Origin: a bacterium
GTDB lineage: Bacteria > Verrucomicrobiota > Kiritimatiellia > UBA8416 > CAMZLY01
Reading direction: 5' to 3'
DNA length: 11,473 bases
Assembly (NCBI GenBank): GCA_030632465.1
Contig: DAOVUR010000039.1
Location: 1-11,473 of the forward strand
Under the pieces are notes generated by a model. That model was not told where the DNA came from, searched no databases, and worked only from the letters and a program-made list of their open reading frames with translations. The translations under genes were made by a program, and so were the position numbers. Positions 5,911-11,473 of the stretch are shown piece by piece; position 1 is the stretch's first letter; the number at the start of each line of letters is the position of its first letter.

Positions 5911-8067
5911 TTAAAGAGTTTTCTCTAGTTGACGCACTTCGTAGAACTCAAATATATCACCAACGTCAAAGTCAGCAAATTTATTGATACGTATTCCGCA
6001 CTCTTGAGCTTCGCGTAACTCTTTGGCTTCATCTTGGAAATGCTTGAGAGATGACATTGTGCCTTCAAAAAGAACTTCATCACCACGTTTTACGCGAATC
6101 TTGTTCTTAACGTTTACGACACCTTTAGTGATCATACAACCAGCAATTTTACCAAGTTTGCCAATAGGGTATACCTCTTTTACGTCGGCATGAGCTACAA
6201 TATCTTCTTTTGTTTCGTGTGATAGTAGGCCGAGCATTGCATCACGAACCTGATCGATCAGTTCATAGATCACATGGTGTAATCTGATTTCGATGCCTTC
6301 ATGTTTGGCTGATGAGTCGACGCCACTCTCTTTTGCTACATGAAAACCAAGGATAACAGCATTTGATGCGCTTGCGAGCATCACGTCATTAACTGTGATA
6401 TTGCCTGTCCCTGTAAGAATGAATGAGATTGATATTTTATCACTCTTGATCTCTTGCAGTGAGTGTATGATAGCTTCAATTGAGCCTTGAGTATCTGCTT
6501 TGATTAAGACTTTAAGTTTCACTTGTTGATCACTTTCCATCTGTTCAAAGACTGAATCAAGTGATACTTTTTGTGTTACAGATAGCGAGGCGGTGTTTTC
6601 CAGCTGTTTGGTTTCAGCAGCTTGTGTTTTTGCCCATTTTGCATTTATGCATGCTTTAAAAGCTGCGCCAGCTTCTGGTACACCAGATAGACCAAGACAA
6701 CGAACAGGTGTTGCAGGGCCTACTGATTTAAGCTTGGTACCGTGATCGCTAATAAGAGCTTTTACTCGTCCCCATTGGCTTCCGCACAAGATAGGATCAC
6801 CAATCTTTAGAGTTCCTGATGTGATAAGTAGATCTGCAATTGGCCCCATGCCTTGCTCTAGGCTACCTTCGATAATGAAGCCTTTAGCTAGTCTAGTTGG
6901 GTTGGCGGAGAGCTCCATGATATCTGCTTGCATAAGCATCATTTCAAGTAGATGTTCGATACCTTCGCCCGTCATTGCGCTGACAGGGCAGCAGATAAGT
7001 TCGCCACCCCATTCTTCTGGCGTAAGCCCCATCTCTTGCAGTTGCTGCATAACGCGATCAACATTTGCACCTGGCAAATCAATTTTATTTATTGCGATCA
7101 TCATTGCAACATCTTCAGCAGCCTGTGCATGCATAATCGCTTCTTTTGTTTGTGGCATGATACCATCATCGGCAGCGATAATGATTACTGCAATATCGGT
7201 CAGGTTAGCACCACGGGCACGCATTGAAGTGAAGGCTGCATGGCCAGGTGTGTCTAGAAATGTTATCTTGTTACCGTTAAGCTCTACTGTGTATGCGGCA
7301 ACATGTTGAGTGATACCGCCATGTTCACCATCTGCCACTGTTGCATTTCTGATTTTATCCATCAGTGATGTCTTGCCATGGTCAACATGACCTAGAAAGG
7401 TTACTACAGGAGGGCGTGGCAACAAATCTTCTGGCTGATCTATTATTTCTGCAAGATCTTCACTCTGTTTAGCATTGCTTGGAGCGTTATCTGTACGCTT
7501 TTCTTGTTCAACTTCGAAGTCGTGTGCTGCTGCAACCTGACGGATAACGGTCATGTCTAGGCGTTGGTTGATCGATGCAAAGATATTCATCTTCATAAGC
7601 TCGGCAACAAGAAGGTTTGGCCGCATCTCGATTTTTTCAGCTAGTTCTTTAACTGTGATGCCACCCGTTAGAGTGATGACCTTTTTGTCTTCTTCGTTTT
7701 CTGCAGCTTCTTCTTGCTCAAGTTCTGCAAGTTCTTCGGCTTCCTTGGCTTCTTCTTCGGCGATCATTGCAGAAAGTTCATCTTCCGCCTGTTTATCATC
7801 GTTAGAAGTAGACTCGGTAATGATTTTTTCCTGTTTGACTTCCTCTACAGCTACGGGAGCAGCCTTCTCCTTCTTTGTTGGTGCAGGAGCAGTTTTTTCT
7901 TGAGGTGGAGTAGCATCTTTGCCGGCATATTCTGCGCGGATGAGTTCGATTGTAGAATCCTCTACAGAGCTCATGTGGCTTTTTGTTTCAATATTAAGTG
8001 CGCGAAGCTTTTCTACAAACTCTTTGCTTCCCATATTGATCTCTTTTGCAAGTTCGTGTACTCTCAT
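5911..8067 (-). CDS. infB: Translation initiation factor IF-2
   Basis: IF-2 is the GTPase that brings fMet-tRNA to the 30S subunit and promotes subunit joining. The 718-residue protein has an IF2_N module at 1-45 and a Lys/Glu/Ala-rich low-complexity linker at about 50-130. A second IF2_N-like module follows at 136-186, then the G domain. G motifs are all present: GHVDHGKTS at 226-234, GITQH at 251-255, DTPGH at 272-276, NKID at 327-330 and SAMTGEG at 363-369. Domains II to IV follow, with EGSLEQGMGP at 400-409 and the C-terminal fMet-tRNA-binding part ending FEFYEVRQLEKTL. A stop codon (TGA, 8079-8077) lies just upstream in frame, so the ATG at 8067 is the first possible start and matches the usual IF2_N beginning. 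The AGGAGG ribosome site is unusually far (14 nt). Confidence 0.98.
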   Translation of the reverse strand: MRVHELAKEINMGSKEFVEKLRALNIETKSHMSSVEDSTIELIRAEYAGKDATPPQEKTAPAPTKKEKAAPVAVEEVKQEKIITESTSNDDKQAEDELSAMIAEEEAKEAEELAELEQEEAAENEEDKKVITLTGGITVKELAEKIEMRPNLLVAELMKMNIFASINQRLDMTVIRQVAAAHDFEVEQEKRTDNAPSNAKQSEDLAEIIDQPEDLLPRPPVVTFLGHVDHGKTSLMDKIRNATVADGEHGGITQHVAAYTVELNGNKITFLDTPGHAAFTSMRARGANLTDIAVIIIAADDGIMPQTKEAIMHAQAAEDVAMMIAINKIDLPGANVDRVMQQLQEMGLTPEEWGGELICCPVSAMTGEGIEHLLEMMLMQADIMELSANPTRLAKGFIIEGSLEQGMGPIADLLITSGTLKIGDPILCGSQWGRVKALISDHGTKLKSVGPATPVRCLGLSGVPEAGAAFKACINAKWAKTQAAETKQLENTASLSVTQKVSLDSVFEQMESDQQVKLKVLIKADTQGSIEAIIHSLQEIKSDKISISFILTGTGNITVNDVMLASASNAVILGFHVAKESGVDSSAKHEGIEIRLHHVIYELIDQVRDAMLGLLSHETKEDIVAHADVKEVYPIGKLGKIAGCMITKGVVNVKNKIRVKRGDEVLFEGTMSSLKHFQDEAKELREAQECGIRINKFADFDVGDIFEFYEVRQLEKTL

Positions 8068-8081
8068 TAAATTGTCTCATG

Positions 8082-8087
8082 CCTCCT
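8082..8087 (-). promoter_or_regulatory. infB: Perfect Shine-Dalgarno of infB at long spacing
   Basis: AGGAGG on the minus strand is followed by 14 nt before the infB ATG at 8067. A second ATG (8080) begins only 1 nt after it, in another frame, and opens a 28-codon frame that ends inside infB at 7994. The 1-nt spacing makes initiation there unlikely. The long spacing to the true start is longer than the usual 5-9 nt and could lower or tune IF-2 output. Confidence 0.6.
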
Positions 8088-8111
8088 GGCTACATTACGG
8101 TAAAATAGATG

Positions 8112-9365
8112 CTACTCTTGTCTGTTTAAATACACCGTCGCAGCATCAATAATGGACTGTGCTTTTTCGTTGTCGAAACCAGTGGTTTCTATAATATCAT
8201 TTATATCAGCATCTAAAACACCATCAATAGTTAAAAATCCTGATTTAACAAGTGTTTCAGCGCTTTCTTTCTCGATTCCCTCTATACCAGCCATTAATTC
8301 TATAGCTTGGGATATCTGGTCTTCAAAAGTTGTGTCTGACTCAGTTTTCTGAATATCGATCTTCCAGCCAACAAGTTTTGCTGTAAGGCGTACATTTTGA
8401 CCTTTCTTTCCGATGGCTAAAGAAAGTTGATCAGCATCAGCAAGAACGTGAATTACGTGTGGAGTATCATCATCAATCCATACCTTTGCCAGCTTAGCTG
8501 GAGCAAGTGAATTGGTTGCGTAGGTTTTTACATCTTCGCTCCATCGTACAATATCGATCTTTTCACCAGAAAGCTCTCGCACAATATTTTTAACACGAAT
8601 ACCGCGCATTCCTACGCATGCACCTACAGGGTCAACCTTTTCATCACTGGAAAGTACTGCAATTTTTGTACGATATCCAGCTTCACGAGCGATACCTTTG
8701 ATCTCGACGATGTTATCGTTGATTTCTGAGATTTCGAGATGAAATAGGGCACGAACAAATTCTGGGTGACTACGCGAAAGTACGATGCCAGGTCCCGAAG
8801 GGTTGTTCTCGACTTTAAGCAAGTATGCACGAATACGATCACCAATCTGATATTCCTCAGTCTGGACTCGTTCGGAGGCTGGTAGGATTGCTTCACCACG
8901 TCCGAGGTCAATAATTATATCGCTACGGTTAAATTGACGGACTGTACCGCTGATTATCTCACCGACCCGATCTTTGTATTCGTCAAAGATATTCTCTTTC
9001 TCGGCTTGTCTGATCTTCTGCATAATAGCCTGCTTGGCTGTCTGTGCAGCGATACGACCAAGTTCTTTTGCTTCAATTACGACATCCATGAAATCGCCTA
9101 TTTTTGCATCTGGATTGGTTTTCGTTGCTTTGGCAAGTGAGACTTCTTTATATTTTGATTTAGCTGTCTTTACAACTTCAACGTTAGCTTTAGCGATAAT
9201 TTCGTAGGTGTCTCTGTCTATTATTATATCTAGATCAGTATCGCAATCAGGCAGTTTGCGTGAAGCTTGACGAAGAGAGAACTCGATTGCTTCGATCAGT
9301 GTTTCACGATCAATTCCTCGTTCTTTCTCCATATATGTTACTACTGCGGCAAGTTCGCTGTTCAT
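8112..9365 (-). CDS. nusA: Transcription termination/antitermination factor NusA
   Basis: NusA binds RNA polymerase, promotes pausing and intrinsic termination, and joins antitermination complexes. The 417-residue product has an N-terminal RNA-polymerase-binding domain (1-130), an S1 domain (about 135-200, GEIISGTVRQFNRSDIIIDL) and KH1 with VGACVGMRGIRVKNIVREL at 247-265. KH2 follows with AIGKKGQNVRLTAKLVGWKIDI at 317-338. The tail (350-417) has a helix-hairpin-helix-like repeat (GIEGIEKESAETLVKSGF, then DINDIIETTGFDNEKA). The E. coli protein is longer because it has two acidic repeats. A GAGGG site lies about 9 nt before the ATG. It is the first gene of the operon, with infB 44 nt downstream. 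No rimP or ylxR is present beside it. A strong terminator precedes the gene. Confidence 0.97.
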   Translation of the reverse strand: MNSELAAVVTYMEKERGIDRETLIEAIEFSLRQASRKLPDCDTDLDIIIDRDTYEIIAKANVEVVKTAKSKYKEVSLAKATKTNPDAKIGDFMDVVIEAKELGRIAAQTAKQAIMQKIRQAEKENIFDEYKDRVGEIISGTVRQFNRSDIIIDLGRGEAILPASERVQTEEYQIGDRIRAYLLKVENNPSGPGIVLSRSHPEFVRALFHLEISEINDNIVEIKGIAREAGYRTKIAVLSSDEKVDPVGACVGMRGIRVKNIVRELSGEKIDIVRWSEDVKTYATNSLAPAKLAKVWIDDDTPHVIHVLADADQLSLAIGKKGQNVRLTAKLVGWKIDIQKTESDTTFEDQISQAIELMAGIEGIEKESAETLVKSGFLTIDGVLDADINDIIETTGFDNEKAQSIIDAATVYLNRQE

Positions 9366-9410
9366 TTTATACGCCCTCTATTCCTTAAAAATATTTCGAT
9401 ATACAAATAC

Positions 9411-9436
9411 AAAAGAGCGGGCAATGCCCACCCTTC
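9411..9436 (-). terminator. nusA: Strong intrinsic terminator inside the nusA leader
   Basis: On the minus strand AAGGGTGGGC (9435-9426) pairs with GCCCGCTCTT (9422-9413) across a 3-nt ATT loop. The 10-bp stem has two G-U wobbles (9432-9416 and 9430-9418). The T-rich stretch CTCTTTTGTATTT overlaps and follows the 3' arm. It lies about 45 nt before the nusA ATG and about 30-40 nt after the proposed transcription start, so it would act on nusA transcripts. The plus-strand reading lacks a T-run. It is either an attenuator for the operon or the end of a very short RNA. Confidence 0.75.
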
Positions 9437-9439
9437 GCA

Positions 9440-9466
9440 GGTACTCAACTATTTCGAGTGAGCACC
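9440..9466 (-). repeat. Dyad at the nusA transcription start
   Basis: On the minus strand GGTGCTCA (9466-9459) can pair with TGAGTACC (9447-9440) across 11 nt, with one G-U wobble. It begins directly after the -10 box, so a transcript from the proposed promoter (start near 9460) would contain only part of the left arm. It could be a DNA operator at the start site, or an RNA stem if transcription starts further upstream. Confidence 0.4.
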
Positions 9467-9495
9467 ACAATATATCTTACGCAACGTGGTGTCAA
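9467..9495 (-). promoter_or_regulatory. nusA: nusA operon promoter
   Basis: On the minus strand a perfect TTGACA (9495-9490) is followed after exactly 17 nt by TATTGT (9472-9467). An overlapping TATATT (9474-9469) is a second -10 possibility at 15 nt. Start of transcription is expected near 9460, about 95 nt before the nusA ATG. It is the strongest promoter match for the operon, but the terminator at 9411-9436 lies in between. Confidence 0.65.
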
Positions 9496-9595
9496 GTGTG
9501 CTTTATGATTTTCAGCGATAAAGAATCACAACAGACGATGGTGGAGTAGTGGACCTATGAAATTTATACTTGCCATAAAAAAATATCATACACGC

Positions 9596-9624
9596 TTGAC
9601 ATACTGACTGGTCAGTATTATGGT
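9596..9624 (+). promoter_or_regulatory. tetR-efflux promoter
   Basis: A perfect TTGACA (9596-9601) is followed after 17 nt by TATGGT (9619-9624). The better-looking hexamer TATTAT (9616-9621) is at only 14 nt. Transcription would start near 9630, leaving a leader of about 75 nt before the tetR ATG. The spacer is almost filled by the palindrome at 9601-9618, so a bound repressor would block RNA polymerase directly. Confidence 0.6.
9601..9618. promoter_or_regulatory. TetR-type operator palindrome
   Basis: ATACTGAC and GTCAGTAT are exact 8-base reverse complements separated by two bases (TG). The length, the GAC/GTC core and the position between the -35 and -10 boxes of the adjacent tetR gene fit a TetR-family operator. 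Autorepression is the natural inference. The site lies about 105 bp from the nusA -35 box, so control of nusA is less likely. Confidence 0.75.
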
Positions 9625-9704
9625 GTGCGGTGAATTCAGGTTATGTAGATCTGCTTGCGAAGTTATTTGCAACGATTTTAATATTTATTGTAGGTGAGTG
9701 AATT

Positions 9705-10298
9705 ATGGCAAAAACAGATAAGCGCGAACTTATTTTAAGGGCGGCGGAAAAGATATTTAAAGATAAGCGGTTTCATGAGGTTAAGCTTGATGATATTGCG
9801 GCAGCAGCGCATGTAGGTAAAGGTACTATCTATCTCTACTTTAAGAGTAAGGAAGATATGTTCTTTCAGTTAGCGATGGATGGGTTTGATGAATTATGCA
9901 TTTTAGTGCATGCTGTTGCGGAGTCGGATAAGTTGTTTCGTGATAAATTAATTGATATGTGTACGGCTTTAAGCAATTTCTTTAGTGAACGACGTCCTTT
10001 GTTAAGAATTATAGGTGAAGCGCAAGATGTTTTGAATAAACGCGATTCAGATATAAGGCAACTCTTAATGAAAAATCATCAGAAGCTGATTAAGGAAGTT
10101 AATCAGATTCTTGATTTTGGGCGGGAACAGGGGGATCTTCGTGACGATATTGATTATAATGTTGCGCATTTTATTCTTATAGGATCATTACAGTTTCGTG
10201 ATCGTCACAATTCTGGCGAAGGTTTTTCAGTTTCAATTGAGCAGATTGTAGATGTTTTTTTAAATGGCGTTATATTGCATCGAAAGGAAGATTCATAA
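9705..10298 (+). CDS. TetR/AcrR-family transcriptional repressor
   Basis: This is a one-component repressor whose C-terminal domain senses an unknown small molecule and whose N-terminal helix-turn-helix binds DNA as a dimer. The 197-residue length is typical. Residues 6-50 carry the TetR_N pattern RELILRAAEKIFKDKRFHEV, then the HTH VKLDDIAAAAHVGKGTIYLYFKSKEDMF at 26-53. The C-terminal half is helical and not conserved enough to name a ligand. An AGGTGAG ribosome site precedes the ATG by about 7 nt. The efflux gene starts on the very next base after the stop codon, and a perfect palindrome overlaps the promoter. Control of this efflux system, including its own gene, is therefore likely. Confidence 0.93.
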   Translation: MAKTDKRELILRAAEKIFKDKRFHEVKLDDIAAAAHVGKGTIYLYFKSKEDMFFQLAMDGFDELCILVHAVAESDKLFRDKLIDMCTALSNFFSERRPLLRIIGEAQDVLNKRDSDIRQLLMKNHQKLIKEVNQILDFGREQGDLRDDIDYNVAHFILIGSLQFRDRHNSGEGFSVSIEQIVDVFLNGVILHRKEDS

Positions 10299-11473
10299 GT
10301 GAAAAGACTATTTATATTTAAACCGATATGGTTATTACTACTATTGTTAACTCCAGCCTGTGCGCTTTATAAGCCTGCAGATCGTGATGCAGATAAATTA
10401 ACGGTTCTGCCGGATAAGTTTAATCTTTATGATGCAACAGAAGAGGCTGGCACTAATGTTTGGTGGGAAGGGTTTGGTGATGTTCAGCTAAATATGTTGG
10501 TGGAGAAGGCTCTCACAAATAATTTAAGTATCTTGCAGTCGGAGGCAAAATTACGTCAGGCGGAGGCGGTGGTTATCCAACAGGGTGCTGCACGTTTTCC
10601 TTCATTGGGCCTAGATGCCTCTGCAGGGGCAAGGCGAGATCAGAGTATATTACCAACAGGCGAAAGTGATGCAGTCAAAACAGAAAGCTATAAGCTGGGT
10701 CTAGCTGCTGGTTATGAGGTTGATTTATGGGGGCGTGTTAGATCGTTACATAAGAAATCAATTTTTGATTATCAGGCTAGTTGGGCTGATCGACAGGCTA
10801 TAGATGTCACTATCTCTTCTACTGTAGTGTTGCGATATTTTGAATTAATTTTTCAGCATCAGAAATTAAATATCCTTAAGGATCAAGTAACGTTTAATAA
10901 GCAGATCCTTGAGCTGGTGGAGTTACGTTTTCGGCGTTCTCAGGCATCGGCACTTGATGTCTATCAACAGCGTCAGCTAGTAGCGAAAGCAGAATCCAGA
11001 ATACCGCCAGCAGAATCAAGAGAGCTCATTGTGCGTAATGAACTTGCTCTGCTGCTTGGTGAGGTTCCTGGAGTTCCATTGGGGTTGCAGGAACGAGATG
11101 CGCCAAAGCTCATGCCTGTTGCGGCTACAGGAGTGCCTGCGGATTTGCTGGTTAAACGACCAGATATTGTTGCAGCAATGATGAGGTTACGTGGTGCTGA
11201 CTGGCAGATTAGTGCGGCCAAGGCGGATCGCCTACCAGCAATAAGGATAACCGCAACTGCTGGTTATGGCAGTATCGATTCATCTACAATATTTGATAAC
11301 TGGTTTTATAATTTGGCAGGGAGTCTGACTGGGCCGCTGTTTGATGCAGGGCGGAGACGTGCTGAGGTTGCCCGTGTACGGGCAGTAGCTGATGAGCGTT
11401 TGGCAGGCTATCGTAAGGTTGTTCTAACGGCAATGCGTGAAGTGGAGGATGCATTGGTGAAAGAGAAAAAGGA
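10299..11473 (+). CDS. Outer-membrane efflux lipoprotein (TolC/NodT-type), 3' end outside window
   Basis: This is the trimeric outer-membrane channel of a tripartite (probably RND-type) export pump. The frame is open from a GTG at 10299 to the window end, about 391 codons of a protein usually near 460-490. The GTG is preceded by GGAAG at 8 nt and abuts the tetR stop codon with no spacing, so translation is probably coupled. A basic start MKRLFIFK and six leucines lead to LTPAC with Cys21, a slightly unusual lipobox. Family motifs follow: WWEGFGDVQLNMLVEKALTNN (about 54-74), YEVDLWGRVRS, RPDI at 287-290 and GPLFDAGRRRAE from 345. Two OEP repeats are expected and the second is cut. The adaptor and inner-membrane pump genes would be expected further downstream; that is inference. 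Confidence 0.92.
   Translation, partial: MKRLFIFKPIWLLLLLLTPACALYKPADRDADKLTVLPDKFNLYDATEEAGTNVWWEGFGDVQLNMLVEKALTNNLSILQSEAKLRQAEAVVIQQGAARFPSLGLDASAGARRDQSILPTGESDAVKTESYKLGLAAGYEVDLWGRVRSLHKKSIFDYQASWADRQAIDVTISSTVVLRYFELIFQHQKLNILKDQVTFNKQILELVELRFRRSQASALDVYQQRQLVAKAESRIPPAESRELIVRNELALLLGEVPGVPLGLQERDAPKLMPVAATGVPADLLVKRPDIVAAMMRLRGADWQISAAKADRLPAIRITATAGYGSIDSSTIFDNWFYNLAGSLTGPLFDAGRRRAEVARVRAVADERLAGYRKVVLTAMREVEDALVKEKK

Larger units (their letters stand above)
9366..9704. other. Divergent control region between nusA and tetR
   Basis: These 339 bases hold no gene. From left to right they contain the nusA ribosome site and A/T-rich leader, an intrinsic terminator (minus strand), and a dyad at the likely nusA transcription start. 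Next come the nusA promoter, a short inverted repeat CTTTAT/ATAAAG (9501-9506 with 9518-9523) just upstream of that promoter, and about 70 bases with nothing recognised. The tetR promoter with its embedded palindrome and a tetR leader of about 75 nt complete the region. I looked for an initiator tRNA, which precedes rimP-nusA in E. coli, and saw none. Confidence 0.7.

Noticed and set aside
7553..7903. Serine-rich plus-strand frame of 116 codons
   Set aside because: It is the antisense shadow of the Glu/Ala-rich linker of infB (GAA/GCA codons read backwards).
8624..8911. Minus-strand frame of 95 codons inside nusA
   Set aside because: It lies in another frame within the S1 and KH1 regions of nusA, which carry clear family motifs.
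9411..9466. Resemblance to the 3' part of a TPP riboswitch (TACCTGCGAAGGG on the minus strand)
   Set aside because: The CUGAGA element and the rest of the thi-box fold are absent, and nusA is not a thiamine gene. The bases are explained by a terminator stem.

Overview
The window looks like a Gram-negative bacterial chromosome, because it ends in an outer-membrane efflux channel gene. Its core is a translation and RNA-metabolism cluster on the minus strand, flanked by accessory plus-strand genes. The style of NusA and IF2 (NusA starting MNSELAAVVTYMEKERGIDR, IF2 starting MRVHELAKEI) reminds me of the PVC superphylum (Lentisphaerota/Verrucomicrobiota). That placement is an impression from memory, not the result of a search.

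Layout from low to high coordinates. (1) Positions 1-2349, minus: rpsO (ribosomal protein S15) followed by pnp (polynucleotide phosphorylase, 3' end outside the window). A nested stem-loop lies between them, and a promoter candidate and a small leader hairpin lie in front of rpsO. (2) Positions 2590-3082, plus: a brnT/brnA toxin-antitoxin pair convergent with the nusA operon. An inverted repeat resembling the outer boxes of an integron attC site starts at the end of brnA. (3) Positions 3251-9365, minus: the operon nusA - infB - rbfA - truB - ribF - small secreted protein of unknown function, with short intergenic gaps. (4) Positions 9366-9704: a divergent control region. It holds a nusA promoter with a strong intrinsic terminator between the promoter and nusA (a likely attenuator), and a tetR promoter with a perfect TetR-type palindrome embedded in it. 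(5) Positions 9705-11473, plus: a TetR-family repressor and, immediately adjacent, an outer-membrane efflux lipoprotein gene (3' end outside the window).

How the genes fit together: NusA controls transcription elongation and termination; IF2 starts translation; RbfA and TruB mature the 30S subunit and tRNA; RibF makes FMN and FAD; S15 is an early 30S assembly protein; PNPase degrades RNA. In enterobacteria the order is rimP-nusA-infB-rbfA-truB-rpsO-pnp. Here rimP and ylxR are absent next to nusA, ribF follows truB, and a toxin-antitoxin pair separates the nusA block from rpsO-pnp. The tetR-efflux unit is unrelated in function and is probably self-repressed.

The most interesting signals are RNA-level: the terminator in the nusA leader, the double stem in front of pnp, and the attC-like repeat beside brnTA. 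No tRNA, rRNA, insertion sequence or CRISPR array was seen.
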